This document shows positions 15,181-26,995 of a DNA stretch of 64,000 nucleotides, piece by piece. The stretch is from Eriocheir sinensis (Eukaryota > Arthropoda > Malacostraca > Decapoda > Varunidae): the NCBI RefSeq assembly GCF_024679095.1, contig NC_066516.1, forward strand, positions 19,606,535-19,670,534. The letters are read 5' to 3'. The notes below the pieces were generated by a model, which saw only the letters and a list, made by a program, of their open reading frames with translations, did no database searches and was not told the origin of the DNA. The position numbers and the translations under genes are program-made. How positions within the stretch are numbered: position 1 is the first letter of the stretch; every line of letters starts with the position of its first letter.

Positions 15181-15374
15181 ATTCCTTGTATCCGCAGGTA
15201 CTCGATACGTGGGAGCGAGTACTTGAGCTAGCGAAGCCTTGACTCCTGCGGGGCACAAACAGTCGCCCACACACTACATAAACCTCCTCCCGGACACCGA
15301 AGATCAACACTTCGGGCCAGACTCCTCGCTAGAAACACCCTTGACTACGTTCCGTCCTTTGCCGCCTCCTATCA

Positions 15375-15850
15375 ATGTGTGTTCCTTTGATGCATATACA
15401 CCTGTGTCTCGTATCTTCCCCTCTCTTAAGTCTCGATTCCAATTATTGTTCCTTTGGTGGATATGCTCCGTCGCTCTCCTTTAATTTTACTTTCAATATA
15501 TATACACCTGTGTCCCGCCTCTTTTCTGAGCGTCACTTCGAATGATTGTTCCTATGGTAAATATGCCCCGCCATTCTTTTCTTTAACTTCATTCCTAGTG
15601 CTTGTTCCTTTGATATACGTACACCTGTGTCCCATCTTTTCCCTTCTCTAAGTCTCAGCTCCAATGATTGTTCCGTTGGTAAATATTCCCCGCCGTTGCT
15701 TTCTTACTCTCAATATTTTTCCTTTGATTTATATGCACCTGTGTCCTGTCTTTTCTTTTAGTCTCACTTCCAATGATTGTCCCGCTGTTCCACCTTTTAC
15801 TTTACTCTCAATATTTATTCTTTCGATATAAATAACTCTGAGCCCTTCGC
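15375..15850. repeat. Decayed tandem array III, about 99-117 bp units, 5 copies
   Basis: The anchor ACACCTGTGTC starts at 15398, 15504, 15621 and 15735, with a poor fifth copy near 15834. Between anchors each unit carries AATGATTGTTCC..TGGTAAATAT and a CTCAATAT..CCTTTGAT segment. Confidence 0.85.
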
Positions 15851-16590
15851 CGCGACCTGCATTGATTCCTCATGGTTAGAGAGAGTTCCTGTTTGTTTCC
15901 TCAGTCATCCGTTTCTCTGCCCCATCCCCTCCACAGACCCTATGCTTGGCCCCCAGATGCTTCTTATGCAGGCACACGCCTGCCTGCTTATCTGCCTCAC
16001 TTGTAAATGTTTCCTCCTTGCCAAACATACTTCCATCCTTCCCTCAGCGGATGTTATAAAAGACCCTCCTTCTCAGAAATACCTCCCCTGTCCCAATGTA
16101 TGGTAGGCACGTGTGTTATTGCGACAAAACAAATATTCCTTGTCCCTTTGCGTCATCTGTTAATGTTTCTTGCAAAACTTTAAAATACTTCTTCTTCGCT
16201 AGTAATAATAGCCCAGTGCCTACGCATGACCGGCATTTGTTTCTTTCCTAAGACATACCATCAAGGCTATAAACTGTTCTTCCCCTGCTATAATAATTCA
16301 CCTCCAGTCCCTCATTGTTGCCTGCAAATGCTTCCACGGTCGACGGAGGTGATGTAAACAGAAAAAGAGGTCGATGCTTTTACACGTGCTGGCGGAAACA
16401 TGCGGGAAGGGGTGGGGCGGGGCGGGGAAGTGTGGGATGAGGCGGGGTGAGGCGGGGCGGGGCGTGGAAGGACAAGGCTTGTTGACGCGACTTAGGTCGG
16501 TATTATAAGACACCTTCGGTTCTCACAACAGCTATTTCTAAAGGTCAAAGAGGGTATCAATCGGGTTCTAATGAGTATTTCTTTAGGTTC
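15851..16590. other. Gene-free stretch
   Basis: No gene. Weak internal similarity (TGTAAATGTTTCC-like segments near 16000, 16150 and 16310) hints at another decayed array. Positions 16395-16470 are a GGCGGGG-rich patch. Confidence 0.4.
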
Positions 16591-16599
16591 ACGGCGCAG

Positions 16600-16775
16600 A
16601 AAAAAGGTCAAACTAACAGTAGGGCCATAAAACTACTCCTGGAAATGCCCAAAACTCCTACGAAAGCCTTGTCAAATATGTGAACTTGGGCGATGAAATG
16701 TTTAGTAATATGGCCCTTAGTGCCTTAGTGAACCCTGTGGCTCTCTCGGGGTTACTGGGTCCTTCTGATGGTCCG
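16600..16775. repeat. Possible dispersed repeat segment
   Basis: The segment beginning GGGCCATAAAACTACTCCTG and running into TATGGCCCTTAGTGCC resembles dispersed decapod sequence I remember. There is no second copy in this window, so support is weak. Confidence 0.25.
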
Positions 16776-17062
16776 CTTACTTGCTCGATTATTTTTGTTC
16801 TAATGCAATGGGGAATATAATTGAGTTTGATAATATTGTAACGTATGTGGAGTCAGCTCTGGGTTTCTTACTGCGTATCGCTGACTCAGAGTGTTGCATT
16901 TGATCCCTATATTGGCAGTTTTTTTTTCTTATATTTGTAAACGTTGCTTTTGTTCCTCCACCAGCGCCTTTTCCTTCATCTTCCTCTTCTTCCTCTTCTT
17001 TTCTTCCTCTTACTTTTTCTCTCCCTCTTCCTCATTCTTTTCCTTTTCCTTTTCTTCTTCCT

Positions 17063-17099
17063 CTTCCTCCTCCTCCTCCTCCTCCTCCTCCTCCTCCTC
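17063..17099. repeat. (TCC)n tract directly 5' of the SINE
   Basis: Pure TCC triplets ending at the first bases of the tRNA-like head at about 17101. Confidence 0.95.
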
Positions 17100-17100
17100 T

Positions 17101-17450
17101 GTGGTCTACTGGTTAGGGTGCCTAGCTACGAATCCACGGGCACGGGTTCGAATCCCGGCCCGGGCAATCGGCGTCAGCTCGCCCAGCTGTTCATCCTTTC
17201 TTTCGGGCTTATTAATAAATGAGTACCTGGGGAAACCTGGGGAAGGTAAGCTGTGGTAATCCGGATGCTACGCTGGCCCTGTGTCCTGGGGTAATAGGTT
17301 TTTCCCCACCACAGGGTCAATGGCCAGTGCGACGGAGATGAGCACCGCGCCCACGCGCAGCTATGGCATATGCCCCAATATTAATCTTTACTTTTCCTTC
17401 TCCCCTTCCTCCTATTCCCCCACTCCTCCTCCTCCTCCTCCTCCTCCTCC
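17101..17450 (+). mobile_element. tRNA-derived SINE with (TCC)n 3' tail
   Basis: The head contains an A-box-like TGGTCTACTGG (17102-17112) and a perfect B box GGTTCGAATCC (17145-17155), 32 bp apart, as in an RNA polymerase III internal promoter. The head lacks a full cloverleaf and continues into a non-tRNA body. That body carries TACCTGGGGAAACCTGGGG (17223-17241) and a CACAGGGTCAATGGCCAG segment (near 17312-17329), so this is a SINE rather than a tRNA gene. The body fades into pyrimidine and ends in (TCC)n at about 17425-17450. LINE remnant B begins at once after it. I recall similar elements from crab genomes but could not search. Confidence 0.82.
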
Positions 17451-17992
17451 GCAACCTTACGAAAAACGACTCAGACGACTCAACCTCTTCACGTTGGAAA
17501 AGAGACGACTGCGGGGAGACATGATTCAAGTCTTCAAGTACCTGAGCAAGTTCAGCAATGTTGATCACTCCAAACTCTTCACGCAACAAACTAACCCACG
17601 AACAAGAAACAACGGTAAAACAATTCAAGCCAAGTGATACATTACGGATATCGGCAGGAGTTATTTTTCGAACAGAGTCGTCCGCCACTGGAACAGCCTT
17701 CCTGCAGGAGTGGTTAGTGCGGAAACAATCAACTCCTTTAATAATCGCATTGACCTTCACTTTGCTGCGTCACGAGTGAACTTAACGTGTCCACGAGTAA
17801 GTACAAAAGTGCTTTAATCCTTCCCGCAAGCCACTCCTGTGGGTGACGGATTGATTACATCATTGAAAGCAGGCAGCCTCGCAATGAGACAATAGGCTTT
17901 CAGCTGTCTGCTCGTCCATGTTTCCATATTTCCATGTTTCCTCCTCCTCCTCCTCCTCCTCCTCCTCCACTTCCTCCTCCTCCTCCTCCTCC
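17451..17992 (+). mobile_element. LINE remnant B (CR1/L2-like), 3' end with octamer and (TCC)n tail
   Basis: A 5'-truncated reverse-transcriptase C-terminus. It reads EKRLRRLNLFTLEKRRLRG, MIQVFKYLSKFSNVDHSKLF, an in-frame TGA at 17635-17637, then, in the same frame, GRSYFSNRVVRHWNSLPAGV and NSFNNRIDLHF, to a stop near 17816. Only one stop interrupts it, so it is the best-preserved copy here. The 3' UTR holds GCCTCGCAATG (17876 on) and three octamers CCATGTTT / CCATATTT / CCATGTTT (17916-17939). A (TCC)n tail follows at 17941-17992. It lies in the same orientation as the adjoining SINE. Confidence 0.87.
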
Positions 17993-19250
17993 CCTTTCAC
18001 TTTCTTCTTTTTCTTCTTCAAATTTTCACCTCATTTTTTCCACCTCTTCCTCCTGCTCCTAAAAATCTTCCATCTCCTCTCTTACCCTCCACCTTCGCCA
18101 CTTCTTGCTTATTTCTCCTCAAACATAATCCTCTCTTCCACATCTCTTTCTTCATTTTCTTTCTTACATCGTCACTTCCCCCAACCCCCACCCCTGTCCC
18201 CACCCACCACCCCCTCAGCCATGCCCCCTAACGCCCCCTAAGCCACCTAGCACTTTCTAAAGAAACAAATCGGCTCAGGTAAATATTTGATTCCCGCCCA
18301 TCAAAGCTCCTCTCGCCCAAACAGATTACCGAAGAGGAGGAGGAGGAGTTGGAAGAGGAGGTCCGTCCGTTTTGGCACCACTCGTCGTCCACTCTCCCAA
18401 AGGTCGCAGACTTTTGAGGCAAGATGGATACGTCAGGGAAGCTAAAGGCCACTTCTACCTCGGGTCAACAAAGTGGGAGGGAGGAAGGGAGGAAGGGAGA
18501 AAGCAAGGGAGGGAGGAAGGAGGGAGGGAGAAAGCAAGGGAGGGAGGAGTGAGGGGGGAGAGGAAGGAAGAAGGGAAGATAAAAAGGAAGGAAGGGAGGA
18601 TAAAAGGAGGGAAGAAGATAGTGAATAGGAAGACAGGACGTTTAAAAAGGAGGCCGTTCAGATGAATAGGAATAACCGAGTCTGGTAATACAGATTAGAA
18701 AAGAAAAGAAAGAAAAGACAGAGTGAAAGGAAGGAAGAAAGCAGGAAAGGCGAGAATAAAGGAGGGAAGAAACGAAAGAGAGGCAAGCGATGCGAAAGAA
18801 AGAGAGGAGGCAGGAGCGATAGAATAGAAAGAATGAATGTGATATAGACAGAGAGAAAGGTTGAATCATACAGCTTGAGAGAGAAAAAAGCAGAAACAGA
18901 AAAAGAAGAGGATGAAAAAGAATTCAAATAAAAAGGAAAGGAAACGGAAAAGGTGAGAGACAATTTACTTAACTAGAAGATTAAATAGGTCGACTGAGAA
19001 AGAAAAAAAAACAGAAAAAGAGAGGATGAAATAGAACTGAGAAAGAAAAACAAACAAACCGAGAAGGAGATGAAATAAAATAGTTCGATTAAATGAGTAA
19101 GAAAAAATAAAATAAAAGGAGATAACATTTACGCAGTCAGAGGATGAGTTATATCGACTGAGGGAGAAAAGAACCAAAGAAAAATTTAAGAGGGTGAAGA
19201 AAAGTTATAAAAGAGAGAAAAAAACGGGAAAGGTGAGACAGCAATACCAA
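17993..19250. other. Pyrimidine-rich then purine-rich gene-free DNA
   Basis: Positions 17993-18235 are C/T-rich. Positions 18475-19220 are A/G-rich, with GGGAGGGAGGAAGG blocks and a repeated GGGAGAAAGCAAGGGAGGGA segment (near 18494 and 18527). No gene. The open frames reflect base bias. Confidence 0.6.
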
Positions 19251-19267
19251 CTAAAAGCCAAAGGATC

Positions 19268-19515
19268 ACACACGCCAACAAACAAACAAACAAACAAATA
19301 AACAACCCTTCCAAACACCATCACTCCCAAACAAACATGATTACACGTCAATAAACAAACAATCAAACAAACAAATGCTTCCACACTCCGTCATTCTCAA
19401 ACAAACATGCTTATACGTCAACAACAACAACAACAACAAATTCCAAACACCGTCACTCCTAAACAGACGTGCATAACAAACATAAAACGAACAAACGAAT
19501 TCTAAACACCGGCCT
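19268..19515. repeat. Minisatellite, about 59-70 bp units, 4 copies, with (CAAA)n/(CAA)n
   Basis: The anchor TTCCAAACACCGTCACTCC (variants allowed) occurs near 19310, 19380, 19441 and 19500. Each is followed by AAACAAACATG..TACGTCAA and a CAAA or CAA run. Confidence 0.8.
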
Positions 19516-19886
19516 TCCTCACCCTCTTTCCCACCACCAAGCACATGTCTTATCGCTCAGGGTAATAAAGACCAACCAACCAATCCCACATAAGAAGAAA
19601 TAAAAAAAAGAAGGAAAAAGTGTTAAAAAAAAAAGAAAACGACAAGCTATTGAGCATTAATTTTCATATGAGCTTTATCTTGTAGACCTACAGAGTAAAG
19701 GTAACAAGGACAAGTCTAGGAGGAGGAGGAGGAGGAGTTGGATGACGAGGACGAGCAAGAGTAGGATGACGTGGGGGATGAAGTAAAGAAGGTGAAAAAA
19801 AAAGCAGATGAAGAAAATATAAAGAAGATGAAGAAGAAAACAAGGAGTAGAAGAGGAAGAAAATAAACAAAGAAAAAACAAAGAAA

Positions 19887-19995
<109 letters not shown>

Positions 19996-20118
19996 TGCAG
20001 TCCCACGGGCACTAATATCCAAAATGCCTCGTAATGGAGCGAGATTCCGAGGTTCCTTCTTGTAATTATACTGAAGTCTTTGAAGGCATAATGCTCTCTC
20101 TCTCTCTCTCTCTCTCTC

Positions 20119-21185
20119 CACATTTTTGATGAACTAATATCTCAACTTGTTGCAATGGTTCACGTAACCAACACAGACTTTACTATTTTGACAAGAATTT
20201 CCTGATTACAGAAGTTTCCGTTAGTGGGGAAAAATATCAAAGTAAAAATATCAAAGAAATCATCGAGAAACAAGTTTGATATTTCACGCGTTTTGTAATT
20301 TCCGATCACTTCACTTCCATTTCCTTTTATAAGACAGTTCGGATCTGTAAAATAAATATAATACGAAACATCATTACAGGAAACCTTGTTTGATTAGATC
20401 GAAATTTTTTTAAGGACGCAACTATACGAAGGGAGAAAAATAAGATTAAATATTCAGAAACTACCGACAAATAAGTTGGACTTTACAGACTTTTCCAGCG
20501 TATCACTACAAGTATTTCCACCTCATGGAAGAAAAGCTTCCGTGTGTGTATAAAAATGACAGAAAAGTCTTTCCCGGAATCCAAATTTGATTTTTTTTAA
20601 ATTCTTGAAAGGACTAGCAAAACGAAGGGGAGAAAGTATTAAACCTTCATGTCTTAAACGAAATAAACTAAACGGGGGAATTACGTCAATGCTTCGTCTT
20701 GCAATTAAGGTTCGAACATATTTCGTATTCATAAAAATGAGTTGTGTTGATGTCTTTTTTGAAATCCCAAAAGGAATGGAAATGGGTTCCCTTTAAATAT
20801 TACAACGAACTTAATTTTGTCTTGTCAAAATGGAAGAAGGATTTTTTTACTTGACGAAAAGAAGCTAATTTAATTCTCTTAAAAAATATAAAAGTTGGAG
20901 GAGACTTTTAAATTAAAAAGGCAGCTGCCAATACACGAGGCAAACCTTGACACCTACAAGCATAGCAAGAATCACGCGAAGACAAAAACTAATGTTACGT
21001 TTTTCCTCGTGATGAGTGAAACGCGGAACGAAACAAGAGGCGGCGAGGGCGAAAATCCATACGGCTGAAATATATGTAAGCAATGCTATTTTTACAAGAA
21101 GCCACCTGCCTGTATACCCTCAAAAGCAATTCAAGATTCATATAAAAGAAGCAGAGACTGAAAAATGTTAATTTGTTTTCCTGGC
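20119..21185. other. Gene-free AT-rich DNA with a weak duplication of about 190 bp
   Basis: The segment near 20268-20440 and that near 20470-20640 share ordered similarities: ACAAGTTTGATATTT / ATAAGTTGGACTTT, and a TTTGATT..TTTTTTTAA..ACGAAGGG block near 20388-20435 and 20586-20634. This is a decayed duplication. No gene is supported. Confidence 0.4.
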
Positions 21186-21420
21186 GCTGAGTGAAAAGAA
21201 GAGCAGATAGGAGGCGACCGGGACTCACGACGGCCGCGCGGCGCGTCATCTTAATTAAGAGACGTCAGGAATTCAGGAAAAGTCGCCCTTGCTGCTATTA
21301 CATTCCGGGAAGGGCGGCTGGCGGTCCCCGAGGCGCCGCGCGGGGCAAGGCAGCGCTGAGGCCTGCCCGGGATGCCTCGGGCTGCGGGAGGCGGCGGCTG
21401 TCGGACTGTCATGTCGTGCA
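21186..21420. other. GC-rich island
   Basis: About 235 bp rich in CpG, including GGCCGCGCGGCGCG and GGCGCCGCGCGGGGC, inside AT-rich DNA. It could hold an exon, a promoter or just a GC-rich patch. Neither strand gives a protein I recognise, and no splice site decides it. Confidence 0.35.
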
Positions 21421-22740
21421 GCTCTTCGTAATATTAGATTCTGTGTATTAGTGAAATTCCGGTTTTCGAATACATTGTCAACAAGATGGTGACTAAGTAA
21501 TATTGCTTTGAGGATTAGTTCGTGCATATATCACATAATATGTCTTTCACTGTTGCTCAACTACTAATTCCTACCAAGAATATATTCACAAATACATGGA
21601 ATTAGTGGTTATGTTGTGTAATGGTGAAATTTCTGGCGAAGGTGAGAAAGTAATGTTGTATTGTTGATTAGTCGAATACAATGGATTAGCTATGTTATAA
21701 AACTGAATTACTGCCACCTAGACACAGGAGGTCACCATCACAAAATACGTTCGGTTGTTATCAATGTGTCCAGCAGCACGAATATCTTTATCACTTAAAT
21801 GGAAGAAATCTTTCTTTTTAGTTTTCCTTTTTTTCATCCGAACATCAAATATCATAACAGTCTCGAATCACAAAATATCCTGCTTCTGCCCACTTCACCC
21901 AACCCCGCCTCCATCCGCCCCGAACTCCCTCCCCCCCCACCCACCCACCCACCCCCCGCCCCGCTTCATCCCAGCCTGTTCAGTAACATCATAATTCTCC
22001 GTCTTCTACTTTCGCTTCGCCCTGCAATCAACGAGGCACAATACTCTAGGCGCAACAAAAGAGGATTACAGCATGAAATTATTTGGAGACTAAGGTTATT
22101 TATGGTGGTGGCGGTGGTGGTGATGGTAATGGTGGTGGTGTAAAGGTGAACGAAGAGGTAGTGATGAAGAAAGATTGTTTGGACTGGGTTTTGAGAGTTG
22201 GAAAGATGATGATGATGGTAGTGTTGTGACGGGTGATGATGGCGAGTTGGTGGCGAGGGAAATGCGTTGAAAAAATGATGGGTGTTGGAGGTGATGACAA
22301 AGGGGAGAATGGTGGAAAAAAGATGGCCGCGGAGAAAGTGCAGTAACAGATAGAGGATAGTAATAGATAATGAAGGGGAAGTAATAGGTTGGCAGTTGAG
22401 GGTAAGATGATGAAGGGGAAAATAAGTAGGCGTTTAAGAGTATGGTATGGATGGTTAGTGATGACGAGAGAAGTAAATATCTGGCAACTGAGAGTATGGT
22501 GTTAGTAGGGAAGAGGAAGGGAGAGTATATGGTGAGGAGGGTGATGATGACGTGCCGATGATGAAGGTGGTGTTGTTGGGATAGAAGGAGGAAGGGAATG
22601 CAGTTAAGAGGAGTGAGAAAGATCTGGTGATGAAAGTGGTAAAGTGTTACGATAGGAGGAAGTGAATGCAGTTTATGGAGTGAGAAAGATTTACCTGTTG
22701 ATGAGGCGAGAAAGAGACAGGTGTACGTTGCCATGACCGA
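21421..22740. other. Gene-free stretch with GGTGAT-rich decayed tract
   Basis: Positions 21900-21965 are C-rich (CCACCCACCCACCCACC). Positions 22100-22720 are rich in GGTGAT, GATGATGG and GGAAG elements in loose repetition. The 212-codon minus-strand frame over it is Ser/His/Pro-rich and follows from this bias. Confidence 0.5.
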
Positions 22741-22752
22741 TAAACAGACTCA

Positions 22753-22970
22753 TTAAATCTACTGCTACTTACTTTAAACCCCAAACAGTTTCCGCTTCCC
22801 CTATTTTCCTCTTCCTTCTCCTCACCCAAACACATTAAATTCATCTTCAGCCATTTTAGACCCTACACAGTTCCTGCCTCCAATACCTCCCTCTTTCTGC
22901 TTCTCAACCAAGCACATTATATTCATCTTCAGCCATTTTACCCCCTACACAGCTCCCACATCACTTGCCT
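22753..22970. repeat. 82-bp tandem repeat, about 2.5 copies
   Basis: CACATTAAATTCATCTTCAG starts at 22831 and CACATTATATTCATCTTCAG at 22913 (82 bp apart), each followed by CCATTTTA..CCCTACACAG. A partial copy precedes at 22765-22830. Confidence 0.85.
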
Positions 22971-24230
22971 CCCTCTTCCCACGCCTCACACCTCAGTTAA
23001 CACACGTTCCTTCCGCACGAGTTAGGAAAGATGTGTTTTGCAAGGACACGAGCGAGCCTCACTTTTATTTGTCTCAGTCCCACGCGGCTCTCTTCCCTTC
23101 CCTCCGTCCATTACCTCCCTCTCCCACGCCCCACACTCGGCCCAGCATACCGCAGCACCACAGGAGGTAAGTGAAGCGTGCGCGGCATAAAGATCCCTCC
23201 ACAAGCACGCTAAATTCACCGTCACCCGGATCAAAGACGAATACCTGGCGCCTCCACCACACTCCTCTTCCCACGCTTTGCACATGACATCTCCTCGACG
23301 CCTTTTCTTCCCACGCACGACTCAATATTCCCAATACCTGCCGCTGCCTCTCTGCATGCCTCTCCTGCTCCTGCTGCCCACGCCTCTGCTTCCTCTACAG
23401 CAAAATATCAAAACGCAGTAAAGAGTTTAGAAGGGTGGATCGGAAAAGCTTTGAAATTGCCTCCATTTGATGATGATGGCGGTGGGGATGTATTTGATGT
23501 GTCCACTCGGCGTAAAATAATCTAATAAAAGTAAAAGATGTAAAATTCTCGCACCTTTTTAGCAATTCCCCGATTTAGCCTCACCCTCCTCACACCCTTC
23601 TCTTCCATCTCCTCGCCAGCCTACTCCAGTACACCTCATATTCACCCTCCCAGCTACCCTCTTCCTAATCTTCCCTCTTACTCATCCCTCATCTCTCCAG
23701 TCTCCCGTGCATCTCCTCTCTCATTCTATCTTTCTCCTATCCTCTCCTTTTCCTCCCTCCTTCACTCCATCTCTCCTATCCTTTCTCCCCTCCTCTTTCA
23801 ATCTCCCTCCAATCATTCACCTCCTCTCTCGTCTCCTCTCCTTTCTCCCTCAATCAATCCCACTCATTCTCCCTTCCTTCCACTCAGTCCCTCTCGTCCA
23901 TTCCCTCCCCTATCCTCCCTTCCTCTAACCCTCAACCTCTCCTGACCGTTCTATCTCCTCTTCTCCCTTCCTCCCTCACTAAATTCCACCTATCCATTAC
24001 CTCCCCTATCCACCCTTCCCCGCTTCCTCCCTCCTTCCTGTCCGTTCTCTCCCCTATTCTCCCTCACCTCCCTTCCACCCTCTCTCCATCCCTCTTCTCA
24101 CTCATACTAATGATGTCACCAATGATTTCCAGACCTCAATGAATTTCTAAAAGGATCTAAGAGCCTCTCGCTTTCGCAAATGCTTTTACAACTTAGAAAG
24201 AATCAAGAGCCAATCAGCTCCCATTGAATA
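22971..24230. other. Gene-free pyrimidine-rich DNA
   Basis: Positions 23070-23330 are C-rich with mixed composition. Positions 23570-24110 are TCC/TCTCC-rich with loose repetition. No exon is supported. Confidence 0.5.
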
Positions 24231-24243
24231 CATCTACTCAAAG

Positions 24244-24355
<112 letters not shown>

Positions 24356-24500
24356 ATATACCTTTTTCCTATATACCCTTTTCTTATACCCTTTTCTTAT
24401 ACCTTTTTCTTTTACCCTTTTCTTATATCCTTTTCCTCTATTCTTTTTCTCTACCCTCTCCCGGTACCATTTCCCTGCACCCTTTCTCTCTACCCTCTCT

Positions 24501-24985
24501 CTCTCTTTACCCTCTCTCTCACCCCCCCTCTCCCTTCCCCTTCCCCCCTTACCACCACCCCTCCCCCACCCCCGCTGCTCTTAACCTTTGCGGGCCCTGA
24601 GGCTTCAGCGAGCACCTCTCGACACTCGCTCTCGCCACCTCCTGACTAAATTATAGCGGCGCCCTTTGACCTAAACCCAGGGAAGCGGCGGCGCACATAA
24701 GCTTTCCTCGCCGCCTCGCTCTCTGCCTTGTGGGAAATCAGTGCCGCAGGTGGTGCTTCGCGGCCCGTCTCTTCCCGACCCTCGCTAAACTTTCAAGGGA
24801 GTCAAGAGCTGTGGGTGTTGGTGGGGCGGTGAGTGAGTGAGTGAGTGAGTGAGTAGGTGCTTTTTACGTGGGTGAGTGGCATGAAGCTTATATATGTGTG
24901 TGTGTTTATGTGTGCGTGTGTATGTTAGATAGATATATGGATAAATAGAGAAAGAGTAATAGAGGAATAGTAGTTTAGTAGGACA
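24501..24985. other. Gene-free stretch with GAGT and GT patches
   Basis: Includes (GAGT)n at 24830-24854 and a loose TGTGTG patch at 24893-24925. A GC-rich part (24590-24790) has no recognisable product. Confidence 0.45.
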
Positions 24986-24997
24986 TTAAATACTTTT

Positions 24998-25060
24998 AAA
25001 ACATAAACCAACAAAAACACATAGTAGTTAGACGCAGACCATCCATCCATCTCTAACAAA

Positions 25061-25121
<61 letters not shown>

Positions 25122-25205
25122 CAACAATCACACATAGTTAGACACCGGCCATCCATCCATCCAGCCAGCCATTCCTGCATCCTTAACAACTCACGCACAC
25201 GCAAA
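24998..25205. repeat. Duplicated unit of about 120 bp carrying a (CA)n core
   Basis: AACCAACAA..CACATAGT..GTTAGAC..CCATCCATCCAT occurs at 25006-25055 and again at 25119-25170, each followed by a CTAACAAACTCACAC / CTTAACAACTCACGC segment. The (CA)28 run at 25063-25118 sits between them. The microsatellite grew inside a tandem duplication. Confidence 0.8.
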
Positions 25206-25450
25206 GCAACCAACACCAAAAAAAAGAAAAGTCTGTCTAACTTGTTTCCTTGTATTTTCAGCCGCGCCTCGCTATTATATTTCAGGGAACTTTTCGGCGC
25301 CGTTTCAGAAGTTGGCGGCGATTCGTGACAATTTCGGGCGCTGAAATAAAGCGTTCACGGCGGGACGGAGCGGAGGGCGGGATCAGCAGGCGGCGTGACA
25401 AGCAATCCAGCAGAGCCATTGCCGCCAGCAGGGGAAGGCAGGAGGCGGGG
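25206..25450. other. GC-rich unique patch
   Basis: A pyrimidine-CAG acceptor-like site (25250-25261) precedes GC-rich sequence with an open frame. The translation is Arg-rich and unlike any family I know. Confidence 0.3.
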
Positions 25451-26129
<679 letters not shown>

Positions 26130-26309
26130 GGGGAGGATGCAGTCTTGGCCACTTAACATGACGCACGGGATTCACCTCAACGATACCTCCCTTGGGTTGC
26201 ATCTGGCTGTTAAGTTTGGCAAATAATCTAATTAAAGTTTTTAATGGGTTAAAGGAGATTAGTATGGGGTAATTAGATTAAGTAATTACCTATTTATAAA
26301 AAGTTAAAA

Positions 26310-26311
<2 letters not shown>

Positions 26312-26390
<79 letters not shown>
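26312..26390. repeat. (CA)n microsatellite
   Basis: Pure CA. A second CA run lies at 26494-26545 in the same orientation. Confidence 0.96.
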
Positions 26391-26397
<7 letters not shown>

Positions 26398-26489
26398 GAT
26401 GAATACAACCTGGATATCAATGTTGTTAAGCTTATTTCGGTCGAGCCTAAAACTTAATCGCTTTAAAATTGTTTCGTTGAATATTTTGA

Positions 26490-26493
<4 letters not shown>

Positions 26494-26545
<52 letters not shown>
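26494..26545. repeat. (CA)n microsatellite
   Basis: Pure CA with CG at both ends. Confidence 0.95.
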
Positions 26546-26546
<1 letters not shown>

Positions 26547-26632
26547 ACATGAACCAGCTTTGAGCTACATGAACACATTGGTGGATTATCTCCCTTCCTC
26601 CAACCACCAACCTCCTCCAACCTCACAGTCGC

Positions 26633-26995
26633 TAGAGGAGGAGGAGGAGGAGGAGGAGGAGGAGGAGGAAGAGAAGGAGGAGGAAGAAGAAGAGGAGGAA
26701 GAGAAGGGTGAGAAGAAGGAGGAGGAGGAGGTGGGATAATTTTGTAGGCGAAAAATTTACAATCTCCTAAAGGGCAATGAACAACAAGGTGAAAAATCCT
26801 AAAAGACGAGGAAGATAAATAAGCTTGTTTGGCGACGGGGAGAAAAAACTGGGAGGAGGAGGAGGAGGAGGAGGAGGAGGAGGAGGAGGAGGAGGAGGAG
26901 GAGGAGGAGGAGGAGGAGGAGGAGGTGGAGAGGAGGAGGAGGAAAAGGAAGAGAAGGAAAAATAAGAGGTGGAGAGAGAGAGGGAGGGGGGGGGA
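26633..26995. repeat. (GGA)n tracts
   Basis: Two GGA/GAG blocks, 26633-26733 and 26853-26945, then GA/GGA-rich DNA to 26995 ending in a short G-run. The poly-Glu and poly-Leu frames are artefacts. Confidence 0.93.

Noticed and set aside
16298..16513. Minus frame over a GGCGGGG-rich patch
   Set aside because: Its Pro-rich part comes from the G-rich repeat; there is no recognisable product.
17101..17170. A tRNA gene
   Set aside because: A and B boxes are present, but the cloverleaf cannot be completed and the sequence runs on into a SINE body and TCC tail.
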